A stretch of 29,146 nt of DNA, from contig DDFA01000002.1 of assembly GCA_002336975.1 (NCBI GenBank), positions 1 to 29,146 on the forward strand, given 5' to 3'. The position numbers were made by a program, and so were the translations under genes. The DNA comes from Phyllobacteriaceae bacterium UBA1940 (GTDB lineage Bacteria > Pseudomonadota > Alphaproteobacteria > Rhizobiales > Rhizobiaceae). Position 1 is the first letter of the stretch, and each line of letters opens with the position of its first letter. Below are positions 8,721 through 16,600 of this stretch, in pieces. The notes below the pieces were generated by a model, which saw only the letters and a list, made by a program, of their open reading frames with translations, searched no databases and was not told the origin of the DNA.

Positions 8721-9542
8721 ATGTCCGATCAACCAAATCCCGCACCCGTCATCATCCTGGTCGAGCCGCAGCTTGGCGAGAATATCGGCATGGTGGCGCG
8801 CGCAATGGCCAATTTCGGACTGTCCGAACTTCGTCTGGTCAATCCGCGCGACGGCTGGCCGAACGAAAAGGCCCGCGCCGCCGCCTCGCGCGCCGATCAT
8901 GTCATCGACGGCGTCGCGGTGTTCGACACGTTGCGCGAGGCTGTCGCCGACCTGCAATATGTCGGCGCGACGACGGCGCGGCCGCGCGACAATTTCAAGC
9001 CGGTTGTCGGTCCCGTCGAAGCGGCGCGAAAACTGCGCGACGCGTCGCGCGACGGCCGCCGCACCGGGCTGATGTTCGGCCGCGAGCGTTTCGGGCTCTA
9101 CAATGAGGAAATCGGCCTGGCCGACGAGATCGTCACCTTTCCGGTCAACCCCGAGTTTTCGTCGCTCAACATCGCCCAGGCGGTGCTGCTGATGTCCTAT
9201 GAATGGCTGAAGTCGGGACTTGAGCGCGAGACCGACACCAATTTCGCCGGTCCCGACTTGGCGCCGGCTGACAAGCGCCACATCCACGGCTTTCTCGAAC
9301 ATCTCGACGCGGCGCTGTCGGCGCGCGGCTATTTCAGGCCCGCGGCCAAGAAGCCGAAAATGCTCGACAATGTCCGGGCTGTGTTCACGCGTCCCGGTTT
9401 CACCGAGCCGGAGGTAAAAGTGCTGCGCGGCGTGCTGGCGTCGCTCGACTATTTTTCGCCCAACGAGCCGCGCGGCTCGGGCTATCCCGGACGTAAGCGC
9501 AAGGCCGACCTCGGCATCGACAGGGACGCATCCGATGACTGA
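8721..9542 (+). CDS. trmJ: tRNA 2'-O-methyltransferase, TrmJ family (SPOUT)
   Basis: This enzyme is predicted to methylate the ribose 2'-OH at position 32 of tRNA anticodon loops, using S-adenosylmethionine. The trefoil-knot signatures are all present: [16 protein letters not shown] at residues 19-34 including the conserved Arg27, '[14 protein letters not shown]' at about 117-130, and '[16 protein letters not shown]' at about 147-162. The length, 273 residues, is usual, with a C-terminal helical extension. An in-frame ATG at 8679 would add 14 residues; the family normally starts close to [17 protein letters not shown], so 8721 is preferred although no clear ribosome-binding site is seen. The last 8 bp overlap murI (ATGACTGA), indicating coupled translation. 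Confidence 0.9.
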   Translation: MSDQPNPAPVIILVEPQLGENIGMVARAMANFGLSELRLVNPRDGWPNEKARAAASRADHVIDGVAVFDTLREAVADLQYVGATTARPRDNFKPVVGPVEAARKLRDASRDGRRTGLMFGRERFGLYNEEIGLADEIVTFPVNPEFSSLNIAQAVLLMSYEWLKSGLERETDTNFAGPDLAPADKRHIHGFLEHLDAALSARGYFRPAAKKPKMLDNVRAVFTRPGFTEPEVKVLRGVLASLDYFSPNEPRGSGYPGRKRKADLGIDRDASDD

Positions 9543-10335
9543 TCGGCCGATCCTGATGTTTGACAGCGGCATTGGCGGCCTCACCGTGCTGCGCGAGGCG
9601 CGGGTCCTGATGCCCGACCACCGTTTTGTCTACGTCGCCGACGATGCGGCCTTTCCCTATGGCGACTGGGAGGAGGCGGCGCTCAACGACCGGATCGTCA
9701 CGCTGTTTGGCGAACTGCTCGAGCGGTTCGACCCGGAGATCGCGGTCATTCCCTGCAACACCGCTTCGACCCTGTCGCTCGCCAATCTGCGCAAGGCCTA
9801 CCCGGACACGCCTTTTGTCGGCACCGTGCCGGCGATCAAGCCGGCCGCCGAGCGCACCCGGTCCGGGCTGGTGTCGGTGCTGGCGACCCCGGGCACGGTG
9901 AAGCGGCAGTACACGCGTGATCTGATCGCGACCTGGGCGCAAAAGTGCCATGTCCGGCTGGTGGGATCGACGCAGCTCGCTCGCCTCGCCGAGACCTATA
10001 TGCGCGACGGTTTTGTCGATGAAGACGCGGTGCGCGCCGAGATCGAGCCCTGTTTTATCGAACGGGACGGGCGGCGCACCGACATCGTCGTGCTTGCCTG
10101 CACGCATTATCCGTTTCTGGTCAACCGGATGCGCAAGACCGCGCCCTGGCCGGTCGACTGGATCGATTCCGGCGAGGCGATCGCGCGGCGCGCCCTGTCC
10201 TTGCTGAAACCGCGCGACGCGGCCTGGCGTCCCGATCGCGCCGAGGAATTGCGCGACATCGCCATTTTCACCTCGGGCGCGCCCGACTTTGCCGCCCGCC
10301 GCCTGATGCAGGGATTTGGTCTTGCGGTCGAATGA
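9535..10335 (+). CDS. murI: Glutamate racemase
   Basis: This enzyme converts L-glutamate to D-glutamate for peptidoglycan. The 266 residues carry the full two-cysteine active site: the substrate motif DSGIGGLTV at residues 10-18, Cys74 in PCNTAST and Cys189 in ACTHYPF. These are the paired acid/base cysteines of cofactor-independent racemases. The start codon lies inside the trmJ stop region (8-bp overlap), so the two genes form a translationally coupled pair. No terminator is obvious before the SH3b gene 235 bp downstream. Confidence 0.96.
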   Translation: MTDRPILMFDSGIGGLTVLREARVLMPDHRFVYVADDAAFPYGDWEEAALNDRIVTLFGELLERFDPEIAVIPCNTASTLSLANLRKAYPDTPFVGTVPAIKPAAERTRSGLVSVLATPGTVKRQYTRDLIATWAQKCHVRLVGSTQLARLAETYMRDGFVDEDAVRAEIEPCFIERDGRRTDIVVLACTHYPFLVNRMRKTAPWPVDWIDSGEAIARRALSLLKPRDAAWRPDRAEELRDIAIFTSGAPDFAARRLMQGFGLAVE

Positions 10336-10570
10336 CCCGGCCATGCCTTACCCTGATCCGGCGATTTGCCTTCGGATCGGCTGTTAACAATCGTTAAAAT
10401 TGCGTCATTTGATCCAATCCGCGCCACATTTGTCCTGAAAAAAGAACAGGCAGGACGTTTGCGCCCTGTCCGGACGGCCCAACGCCGCCGCAAATAATTC
10501 CCGGGATGCGGCAGCAGGCGGCGGGGCGCCGGAGTAACGGCCAGTTTGGCCGAGTGTGGAGCCTGTGGGT

Positions 10571-11590
10571 GTGACCAAGATCAACTGGAACGGTTCACGA
10601 AGCTCATTGCGCGCCAGGCCAGCGCAACCCGAACGTGGATTGCTCGGCCAGACGCCGGGCAAGGGGACTGGGGCGGCGCGTCCGAACCATTTGACCCTGT
10701 CGATCGCTTTTGTTGCCGTCGCCGCCGGGTCGGCGGGCGCCGCCATGCTTGCCATGTCGCTGATGTCGGCCGACGTTCCGGAACGCGCGGCCGCAGTGTC
10801 GGATGTGACCGTCGCAGAGGTCAAGACGGCTGAGCCCGTCGCCGCCGGCGCAGCGTCGCCACAAAAGCCGATTGACGCGGCTCCGGCTGTCCCTGACGCC
10901 CAGGCGACCGCTCCGGTCGTTGCCGATACGGCGGCAGTGGAGGCGCAAAATGGCGAGACGACTGGGGACGCCGACGTTTCGGCGCTGAAATCCAGTGATC
11001 CGCGATGGGCGCAGCTTGAGCAACCTGCTCCGCCCTTGGATGAACTGCGCAACGACGACGCGCCGGCAGAGGACGCTTCCGCGTTCGGTTCCGCCGGCAA
11101 GTCCGGTGGCGCTTTGGCCGCCGTCAAACGCGTGATGGAAGAGCCCGAGAAAGAGCCGGGTCAGGACGCCCAGGAGACTGCGGCGATTGCACCGCCGCCG
11201 CGTGACCCTGCGCAAAAAGCCGACGCAGGCGGCCGCACCATTTTCCTGACCATCGACGCCAATGTGCGCAGCCGCGCCAACAAGTCGGGCAAGGTGCTTG
11301 GCGCAGTTCCTGCCGGGGTCAAGGTGACCAGCTATGGCTGCCGCAGTTCATGGTGCGAAATCTCCTACAAGGGCCTGCGAGGTTGGGTCTATTCCGGCTT
11401 TGTCGACGGCAACGCCCAGGCGGTGCAATCGTCGTCGGGCAAGTCCAAGGCAACCCCTGCCGTGGCGCCGCGTCAGAAGCTGCAGGTGACGCCGACCTCG
11501 CCCGACAAGCCGGACGATGGCGCGTTGCCCGGCGTCAAGACCAGCCAGCCGCTGCCGACGATCCAAAGACCCGACAACTTGGGCAGGTAG
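10571..11590 (+). CDS. Membrane-anchored SH3b-domain protein
   Basis: This protein of unknown function has about 339 residues. A basic N-terminus (residues 1-40, cytoplasmic by the positive-inside rule) precedes one membrane segment at about 41-65 (LTLSIAFVAVAAGSAGAAML). A long Ala/Pro/Glu-rich, probably disordered linker follows. A bacterial SH3 domain lies at about 223-278, with 'DANVRSRANKSGKVLGAVPAG' and GLRGWVYSGFV; it contains two cysteines seven residues apart (YGCRSSWCEI). A Pro/Lys-rich tail ends the protein. SH3b domains often bind peptidoglycan, so a cell-envelope role is inferred. The GTG at 10571 has GGAG at 10558-10561; another in-frame GTG at 10556 is possible. It lies between murI and rpsD in the same direction. 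Confidence 0.75.
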   Translation: MTKINWNGSRSSLRARPAQPERGLLGQTPGKGTGAARPNHLTLSIAFVAVAAGSAGAAMLAMSLMSADVPERAAAVSDVTVAEVKTAEPVAAGAASPQKPIDAAPAVPDAQATAPVVADTAAVEAQNGETTGDADVSALKSSDPRWAQLEQPAPPLDELRNDDAPAEDASAFGSAGKSGGALAAVKRVMEEPEKEPGQDAQETAAIAPPPRDPAQKADAGGRTIFLTIDANVRSRANKSGKVLGAVPAGVKVTSYGCRSSWCEISYKGLRGWVYSGFVDGNAQAVQSSSGKSKATPAVAPRQKLQVTPTSPDKPDDGALPGVKTSQPLPTIQRPDNLGR

Positions 11591-11595
11591 GCGTG

Positions 11596-11624
11596 TTGAC
11601 TCCACGTCCCTGTTCGACTAGTTA
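11596..11624 (+). promoter_or_regulatory. Candidate promoter upstream of rpsD
   Basis: TTGACT (11596-11601) and TAGTTA (11619-11624) are 17 nt apart, just after the SH3b stop codon. They would give a leader of about 210 nt before rpsD. The 251-bp gap otherwise holds the leader hairpin and no supported gene. Confidence 0.4.
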
Positions 11625-11795
11625 GCCGCCAACGCCGCGCAGCAATGTGCGGTGTTCGGTTTTTTGCGGCCGCAGGCGCCGCAGGATTTGATGGCCGGCC
11701 TGCAACAACCGACGTGTCCCGTGGATCTTTGCGCAAAGCGTGCGTGGGAGATCCTGTCAGGCCTCGAAAGAGACCAGAGGAGGGCGCGTTTCCTT

Positions 11796-11819
11796 GAACC
11801 GAAGCATGAGTTTCGGTTC
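11796..11819 (+). promoter_or_regulatory. Stem-loop in the rpsD leader
   Basis: A perfect 8-bp stem (GAACCGAA / TTCGGTTC) with an 8-nt loop ends 22 nt before the rpsD ATG. The right arm can instead pair with downstream bases (CGGTT-N3-AACCG, 11815-11827), giving a mutually exclusive fold near the ribosome-binding site. S4 autoregulates through mRNA structures in several bacteria, so a regulatory role is plausible but inferred. Confidence 0.45.
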
Positions 11820-11841
11820 GAAACCGTTTGAAGGAAATGCG

Positions 11842-12459
11842 ATGAGCAAGCGCGAATCTGCAAAATACAAAATCGATCGCCGTATGGGCGAGAACATCTG
11901 GGGCCGTCCGAAGTCCCCGGTCAACCGCCGCGAATACGGCCCCGGCCAGCACGGCCAGCGCCGCAAGGGCAAGATGAGCGACTTCGGTCTGCAGCTGCGC
12001 GCCAAGCAGAAGCTGAAGGGCTATTACGGCGACATCTCCGAAAAGCAGTTCCGCAAGACCTATGAAGAGGCCGACCGTCGCCGCGGCGACACCTCCGAAA
12101 ACCTGATCGGCCTGCTGGAATCGCGCCTCGACGCCATTGTCTATCGCGCCAAGTTCGTGCCGACCGTGTTCGCCGCCCGCCAGTTCATCAATCACGGCCA
12201 CGTCAATGTGAACGGCGTGCGCACCAATATCGGCTCCTATGTCTGCAAGCCGGGCGACGTCGTCGAAGTCCGCGAGAAGTCGAAGCAGTTGGTCGTGGTG
12301 CTCGAGGCGGTGCAACTCGCCGAGCGCGACGTGCCGGACTACATCGAGGCCGACCACAACAAGATGACCGCAAAATTCGCTCGTGTTCCGGGCCTGGGCG
12401 ATGTGCCCTATGCGGTTCAGATGGAACCCAATCTGGTCGTCGAATTCTATTCGCGCTGA
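11842..12459 (+). CDS. rpsD: Ribosomal protein S4
   Basis: This primary 16S rRNA-binding protein of the 30S subunit has 205 residues, as normal. The N-terminal domain contains '[21 protein letters not shown]'. It lacks the zinc-binding cysteines found in C+ S4 proteins. The S4 RNA-binding domain spans about residues 94-155 ([20 protein letters not shown], then [10 protein letters not shown]). The ATG at 11842 follows AAGGA (11831-11835) with good spacing; an upstream in-frame ATG at 11740 would add 34 unconserved residues across the leader hairpin. The gene is a single transcription unit, not in the alpha operon, with its own leader structure and a strong terminator after the stop. Confidence 0.97.
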   Translation: MSKRESAKYKIDRRMGENIWGRPKSPVNRREYGPGQHGQRRKGKMSDFGLQLRAKQKLKGYYGDISEKQFRKTYEEADRRRGDTSENLIGLLESRLDAIVYRAKFVPTVFAARQFINHGHVNVNGVRTNIGSYVCKPGDVVEVREKSKQLVVVLEAVQLAERDVPDYIEADHNKMTAKFARVPGLGDVPYAVQMEPNLVVEFYSR

Positions 12460-12479
12460 CCGATTTCCAATTCGAGTTC

Positions 12480-12516
12480 AAAGGCCGCCCCGAGGGTCAT
12501 CTCGGGGCGGCCTTTT
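12480..12516 (+). terminator. Rho-independent terminator after rpsD
   Basis: A perfect 15-bp stem (AAAGGCCGCCCCGAG / CTCGGGGCGGCCTTT) closes a GGTCAT loop and ends in TTTT, 20 bp after the rpsD stop. It is the strongest terminator in the window. Confidence 0.95.
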
Positions 12517-12567
12517 CATATTGAGCGCCTGTTTCTAATATTGGCGGCGAACTGGATCCGAACGATC

Positions 12568-13422
12568 ATGAATGTCCATGCCGCAGCTTCCCAAGCTGAC
12601 GACGACAGCGCCGCCCATCCGCTGTTTGCCGATGCGCCGTCCTCGCTTGAATTCAACAAGCTGCGCAAGCGACTGGTGCGCCAGGCGCGGCAGGCGATCG
12701 ACGATTTCGCGATGGTGACGCCCGGCGAGCGCTGGATGGTCGCGCTGTCGGGCGGCAAGGATTCCTACGGCCTGCTGATCATATTGCTCGATCTCAAATG
12801 GCGTGGCGTCCTGCCGGTCGATCTTGTCGCGGTCAATCTCGACCAGGGCCAGCCGAATTTTCCAAAACACATCCTGCCGCAATATCTGGCGCAGATCGGA
12901 GTCGAGCACCGCATCGAATATCGGGACACCTATTCGATCGTCACCGAAAAACTGCCGGAAACGGCGACCTATTGTTCGCTGTGCTCGCGGCTGCGGCGCG
13001 GTCACCTCTACCGGATCGCGCGTGAAGAGGGCTGTTCGTCGCTGGTGCTCGGCCACCACCGCGAGGACATCCTCGAGACCTTTTTCATGAACCTGTTCCA
13101 CGGAGGCCGTCTTGCCGCGATGCCGCCCAAGCTGCTGAACGACGATGGCGACGTCATGGTCCTGCGGCCGCTAGCCTATTGCGCCGAGGCCGACATGGCG
13201 AAGTTCGCCGACGCGATGGCGTTTCCGATCATCCCATGCGACCTGTGCGGCAGCCAGGACGGACTGCAGCGCAACCTGACCAAGGCGATGCTCGACGACA
13301 TCGAAAAACGCATGCCGGGGCGCAAGGATACGATGATCCGCGCGCTGGCGAATGTGCGGCCAAGCCATCTGCTCGACCGCAGCCTGTTCGACTTCGCGGC
13401 CCTGACCCGGACAGACGGATAG
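12568..13422 (+). CDS. ttcA: tRNA 2-thiocytidine(32) synthetase TtcA
   Basis: This enzyme adenylates cytidine 32 of certain tRNAs and replaces its oxygen with sulfur, using a labile iron-sulfur cluster. In the 284-residue protein the PP-loop SGGKDS is at residues 61-66. The cluster/sulfur cysteines are C136 and C139 (CSLC) and C224 and C227 (CDLC). '[22 protein letters not shown]' at about 159-180 is the family signature. The ATG at 12568 is preferred over an in-frame TTG at 12541; neither has a strong ribosome-binding site. It follows the rpsD terminator and is convergent with the MFS gene, with one base between the two stops. With trmJ, this window encodes two enzymes acting at tRNA position 32. 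Confidence 0.94.
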   Translation: MNVHAAASQADDDSAAHPLFADAPSSLEFNKLRKRLVRQARQAIDDFAMVTPGERWMVALSGGKDSYGLLIILLDLKWRGVLPVDLVAVNLDQGQPNFPKHILPQYLAQIGVEHRIEYRDTYSIVTEKLPETATYCSLCSRLRRGHLYRIAREEGCSSLVLGHHREDILETFFMNLFHGGRLAAMPPKLLNDDGDVMVLRPLAYCAEADMAKFADAMAFPIIPCDLCGSQDGLQRNLTKAMLDDIEKRMPGRKDTMIRALANVRPSHLLDRSLFDFAALTRTDG

Positions 13423-13423
13423 A

Positions 13424-14704
13424 TCAGTGCCCCCCGCCATGCATGGCGGCGTTGCGGGCAGCCGCCCGCTCCGCGTTCGGCGGCGAAAACAGCCTGCCGC
13501 GTTCGGCGATCAGCACCAGCACAAGCCCGATGACTGCGACCGAAAAGAAGCCGGCGGCCAGCGGCCGCGTCGTGCCGTCAAATGCCTGGCCGATCAGCGC
13601 GCCGATTAGCCCGCCGCCTAGCGTCTGGATGAAGCCCTGCACCGATGATGCGGTGCCGGCAATGTGCCCGAGCGGCTCCATGGCGATGGCGTTGAAGTTG
13701 GAGCCGATCCAGCCGAACTGGAACATCGCGGCGGAAAACAGCACGAGGTATGCGGTGAACGGCACGGGACCGATCAGCGACCAGCCGAACCACACGGCGC
13801 TGACGATCAGGAAGCCGATCAGGGCGCTGTGCGACATGCGCCGCATCCCGAAGCGCGCCACCAGGCGCGAGTTGAGGTAGGAGGAGACCGCCATCAACCC
13901 GGCCACGCCGGCGAACACGATCGGGAACAGCGCGCCGAGCCCGTAAATGCCGACATAGATCTGCTGTGCAGAATTGATGAAGCCGAACAGGGCGGCAAAA
14001 ACGGTTGTCGACGCCAGCGTGTAGCCAAGTGAAAGCCGGTTGGTCAAAACGACTCGGAAGCCGCGCAGAATCGAGCCGGCATCGATTGCCCTGCGATCCT
14101 CGGAACGAAGCGATTCGGGAAGCCGGACAAAGGCCCAGAGCACGACGGCGGCGCCGAGCACGGCGATCGCCAGGAAAATCGCATGCCAGTCTGCGAACAG
14201 CAGGATCAGTTGGCCGAGATTGGGCGCAATTACCGGCACGATCATGAACGTCATGAAGATCAGCGACATCACCTCCGCCATGGCGCGCCCGCCGAACCGG
14301 TCGCGCACGATCGAAACCGCGATGACACGCGTCGACGCCGCGCCGACGCCTTGCACGAAACGCAGCGCCAGCAGCCATTCGAAGGTTGGCGCAAACGCCG
14401 CCGCCAACGCTGCGATGACATAGATCGACAGGCCGGCCAGCAGTGGTATGCGCCGGCCGAAGCGGTCCGACAGCGGGCCATAGAACAGAAGCGCCGCCGC
14501 CATGCCGCCGAAATAGGCCGAGACGATATATTGGCGGTGGTTCTCCTGCGCCACGCCAAGCGCATTGCCGATTTCGGGCAGCGCCGGCAGCATGATGTCG
14601 ATCGCCAGAGCGTTCAGCGCCATCAGCGCCGCGGCCAGCGCGATGAATTCCCAGCGCGGCAATGCGTCGATGGCCGCCGGCGATCTCTCAGCCTGCTTGT
14701 CCAT
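13424..14704 (-). CDS. MFS multidrug exporter, Bcr/CflA family
   Basis: This is an inner-membrane drug/proton antiporter of about 426 residues with twelve predicted helices. Visible family marks are 'ALNALAIDIMLPALPEIG' in helix 1, the motif 'GPLSDRFGRRIPLLAG' in the helix 2-3 loop, 'RFVQGVGAASTRVIAVSIVRDRF' in helices 4-5 and 'MSLIFMTFMIVPVIAPNLGQ' in helix 5. The C-terminus is short and His/Gly-rich (MHGGGH). The ATG at 14704 is preferred over one at 14752, which would add 16 residues and lie inside the upstream terminator. The substrate is unknown. It lies downstream of grxD in the same direction but behind a strong terminator, so it probably has its own promoter or depends on read-through. 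A 16-bp palindrome (13434-13449) overlaps its 3' end. Confidence 0.9.
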   Translation of the reverse strand: MDKQAERSPAAIDALPRWEFIALAAALMALNALAIDIMLPALPEIGNALGVAQENHRQYIVSAYFGGMAAALLFYGPLSDRFGRRIPLLAGLSIYVIAALAAAFAPTFEWLLALRFVQGVGAASTRVIAVSIVRDRFGGRAMAEVMSLIFMTFMIVPVIAPNLGQLILLFADWHAIFLAIAVLGAAVVLWAFVRLPESLRSEDRRAIDAGSILRGFRVVLTNRLSLGYTLASTTVFAALFGFINSAQQIYVGIYGLGALFPIVFAGVAGLMAVSSYLNSRLVARFGMRRMSHSALIGFLIVSAVWFGWSLIGPVPFTAYLVLFSAAMFQFGWIGSNFNAIAMEPLGHIAGTASSVQGFIQTLGGGLIGALIGQAFDGTTRPLAAGFFSVAVIGLVLVLIAERGRLFSPPNAERAAARNAAMHGGGH

Positions 14705-14724
14705 GTTCGATCCGATCCAAAAAC

Positions 14725-14753
14725 AAAAAAAGATGCGCCATGGCGGGCGCATC
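14725..14753 (-). terminator. Rho-independent terminator after grxD
   Basis: On the minus strand GATGCGCC-CGCCAT-GGCGCATC (8-bp perfect stem) is followed by seven Ts. It ends 20 bp before the MFS ATG, so it lies in that gene's leader region and should limit read-through from grxD. Confidence 0.85.
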
Positions 14754-14760
14754 CCGGCAG

Positions 14761-14803
14761 GACGCCGTCAAGGCGTCCGAACAGACCGGCGTCTAACGCC
14801 GGT
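14761..14803 (-). other. Two further tandem hairpins before the terminator
   Basis: Between the grxD stop and the terminator are two perfect short stems: ACCGGCG-N5-CGCCGGT (14785-14803) and GACGCC-N5-GGCGTC (14761-14777). With the terminator they make three evenly packed stem-loops in 72 bp. They could protect the grxD mRNA 3' end or form alternative structures in an MFS leader. Confidence 0.5.
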
Positions 14804-14811
14804 GGCTAGGT

Positions 14812-15147
14812 TCAGGCGGCGCCTTTGACGCTGACGCCCTTTTCGTCGAAAAAGCCCTGCAGTTCGCCAGCCTGGAACATTTCGCGCACGATGTCACATC
14901 CGCCGACGAATTCACCCTTCACATAGAGCTGGGGAATGGTCGGCCACTGCGAATACTCCTTGATGCCCTGGCGAAGCTCGTCCGAGGTCAGGACGTTGAC
15001 GCCTTTGTAGTCGACGCCGATGTAGTCGAGAATCTGCACCACCTGGCCGGAGAAGCCGCATTGTGGGAAGCCCGGCGTGCCTTTCATGAAAAGCACAACG
15101 TCGTTGGACTTGACTTCGTTTTCAATGAACTGTGCGATCGCGCTCAT
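14812..15147 (-). CDS. grxD: Monothiol glutaredoxin, Grx4 type
   Basis: This is a 111-residue CGFS glutaredoxin, a cytosolic carrier that binds and transfers [2Fe-2S] clusters with glutathione. The active site CGFS is at residues 30-33, preceded by '[13 protein letters not shown]'. The glutathione-binding cis-Pro motif [19 protein letters not shown] begins at about residue 68. The ATG at 15147 has GGAAGG 7 nt upstream; an ATG five codons earlier would lie within or before that ribosome-binding site. A candidate promoter lies at 15212-15240. In many rhizobia this gene follows bolA and purL; neither is visible here, where the next gene is a GH25 lipoprotein on the opposite strand. Confidence 0.97.
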   Translation of the reverse strand: MSAIAQFIENEVKSNDVVLFMKGTPGFPQCGFSGQVVQILDYIGVDYKGVNVLTSDELRQGIKEYSQWPTIPQLYVKGEFVGGCDIVREMFQAGELQGFFDEKGVSVKGAA

Positions 15148-15211
15148 GCCGCTGCCTTCCATAGCTGGGCCGCTTCGACTGATGGGCCCACACTGACAAT
15201 GCTGTGAAGCC

Positions 15212-15240
15212 TACATAGGTGATCCGCGCGGCGATGTCGA
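15212..15240 (-). promoter_or_regulatory. Candidate promoter for grxD
   Basis: On the minus strand TCGACA (15240-15235) and TATGTA (15217-15212) are separated by 17 nt. The -10 is about 65 bp before the grxD ATG. Confidence 0.4.
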
Positions 15241-15465
15241 GATTTGCCGGTTGGACCAGCGCGGGGGCGCACGCTTCGCGTGCACTCGATTGGGCGGCAC
15301 GCTTGAAACGCGCCAGGCGAGGCCAGCGGAGGCCCGAAAGGCGCGCCATTCTCATTGTAACGGCCTGCGCCAGCGCGGCAGGCGCAACTGGCTGGCGGTC
15401 GCCCGCCCGCAAACGACCCGAATTTCTGGCGCGCAAGACGTCGCGGGCCGATCTTAACCAAGTTA

Positions 15466-15490
15466 GTTCAAACTTTATTGGCATTTGAAC
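15466..15490. promoter_or_regulatory. Inverted repeat upstream of the GH25 gene
   Basis: GTTCAAA (15466-15472) and TTTGAAC (15484-15490) are perfect 7-bp arms 11 bp apart, in an AT-rich patch about 70-95 bp before the lipoprotein start. The spacing fits a dimeric regulator site. Confidence 0.4.
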
Positions 15491-15561
15491 GGCAAGACTC
15501 GTTTCTTCGCAGGGCGTCGGTTCCGCCCGCATCGTCTGGTCTGGTATCGAGTTCAGTCTGT

Positions 15562-16578
15562 ATGCGCCTCAAAGCTCTTCTTGTGACGCTGGCCGCCGCG
15601 GTCGCGCTGTCCGCCTGTTCAGCGGGGCGCGGCATCGACGATTTCGCGGCGATCCCGTCGCAGGAGGTCACAAGCTCGGTGAAGCGGCCCGATACGGGCG
15701 TCAGCGCCCCTGTCGCACAGCAGTTGCGGCCCGCCCGCATGGCGGCTGTCGAAGACGCGCAGCCCGAGCCGGAAATCAACTCGCTTGTCGAAGAGCAGGA
15801 AAAGCAGGTCGAGGAAGCCGGCTTTGTCGAAGAGGCGGCGCCGGTGCGCAATGCCAAGGCCGCGATCGGCAAGATTCGCGCGCAGCAATTCCGCGACGCC
15901 AAGCCGGTCAATTTTGGCAAGACCAAGCCGAAGCACTATCCGGTCCACGGCGTCGACGTCTCGCGCTGGCAGGGGCAGATCGACTGGGCGAAGCTGCGCT
16001 CGCAGGGCGCGAACTTCGCCTACATCAAGTCGACCGACGGCGGCGATCATCTCGACCCTATGTTTCGCACCAACTGGCGCGCCGCCAAGCAGGCCGGCCT
16101 GAAACGCGGCGCCTATCATTTCTTCTACTGGTGCCGCGACGCCGGTTCGCAGGCTGACTGGTTCATCCGCAACGTGCCGCGCGACCCCGAGGCGCTGCCG
16201 CCGGTCATCGACGTGGAATGGAACCATCTGTCCGATTGCAAGCGCCGGCCGTCGCGCGAGCGGGTGCTCGAGAAGATGAAGGTCTTCATGGAAAAGATCG
16301 AGGCCCACTATGGCCAGCGCCCGGTGATCTATACCGCGCCCGATTTCTATGCGGACAATCTGCGGGGCGCGTTCGAAAACTATCCGTTCTGGCTGCGCGC
16401 GGTGGCGCAACACCCGTCAAAAGTCTATCCGGGTCGCAAATGGGTATTCTGGCAGTATTCGGGCTCGGGCCTGTCGCAGGGCGTCAACGGCAAGATCGAC
16501 CTTAACGTGTTTCGCGGTTCGGAAAGCGAATGGTGGAACTGGGTCGGCCGCCAGGAGGCGGTCGCCAGCGCCGACTAA
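15562..16578 (+). CDS. GH25-family lysozyme-like lipoprotein
   Basis: This is a predicted lipid-anchored muramidase cleaving beta-1,4 bonds of peptidoglycan. The 338-residue protein starts with a lipoprotein signal, MRLKALLVTLAAAVALSAC, with lipobox LSAC and Cys19. A Glu/Ala-rich linker runs to about residue 125. The GH25 barrel spans about 128-320: GVDVSRWQG with Asp132, 'NFAYIKSTDGGDHLDP', and the catalytic DVEWN with Asp217 and Glu219. 'FWQYSGSGLSQGVNGKIDLNVF' closes the domain. The ATG at 15562 is chosen because it places the signal peptide at the N-terminus; an in-frame ATG at 15478 would put 28 residues before it. No strong ribosome-binding site is seen. It may act in cell-wall remodelling; a prophage or secretion-system origin is not indicated by the neighbours. 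Confidence 0.9.
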   Translation: MRLKALLVTLAAAVALSACSAGRGIDDFAAIPSQEVTSSVKRPDTGVSAPVAQQLRPARMAAVEDAQPEPEINSLVEEQEKQVEEAGFVEEAAPVRNAKAAIGKIRAQQFRDAKPVNFGKTKPKHYPVHGVDVSRWQGQIDWAKLRSQGANFAYIKSTDGGDHLDPMFRTNWRAAKQAGLKRGAYHFFYWCRDAGSQADWFIRNVPRDPEALPPVIDVEWNHLSDCKRRPSRERVLEKMKVFMEKIEAHYGQRPVIYTAPDFYADNLRGAFENYPFWLRAVAQHPSKVYPGRKWVFWQYSGSGLSQGVNGKIDLNVFRGSESEWWNWVGRQEAVASAD

Positions 16579-16582
16579 CCTT

Positions 16583-16597
16583 GGCCGACGGTCGGCC
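16583..16597. other. Perfect inverted repeat between convergent genes
   Basis: GGCCGAC-G-GTCGGCC fills most of the 22-bp gap between the convergent GH25 and hydrolase genes. There is no T-run on either side, so it is at best a weak bidirectional terminator. Confidence 0.4.
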
Positions 16598-16600
16598 GGA

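Larger units (their letters stand above)
15148..15561. other. 414-bp divergent intergenic region between grxD and the GH25 gene
   Basis: I see no supported gene. ORFs crossing it (for example minus 15144-15461) are Arg/Pro/Ala-rich, match nothing I know, and overlap the grxD start. It holds the grxD promoter candidate, a hairpin at 15269-15283 (GCACGC / GCGTGC), a GCCTGC / GCAGGC pair at 15363-15383, and the inverted repeat near the GH25 gene. Confidence 0.6.

Noticed and set aside
10384..10397. TTAAC-AATC-GTTAA, a possible CtrA site upstream of the SH3b gene
   Set aside because: The two TTAA halves are 6 bp apart, whereas the CtrA consensus needs 7; left as a chance palindrome.
11618..11863. 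Minus-strand 81-residue ORF with a Cys-rich end (CGACGRKKPNTAHCC)
   Set aside because: The Cys pattern faintly recalls a SEC-C motif, but the frame overlaps the rpsD leader and start and has no ribosome-binding site seen; too weak to call.
13434..13449. Perfect 16-bp palindrome CCGCCATG-CATGGCGG just past ttcA
   Set aside because: It lies within the MFS coding end (MHGGGH codons) and has no T-run, so it is not called as a terminator.
15144..15532. Minus-strand ORFs of 105 and 136 residues upstream of grxD
   Set aside because: Arg/Pro/Ala-rich, overlap the grxD start, and show no resemblance to BolA or any family I know.
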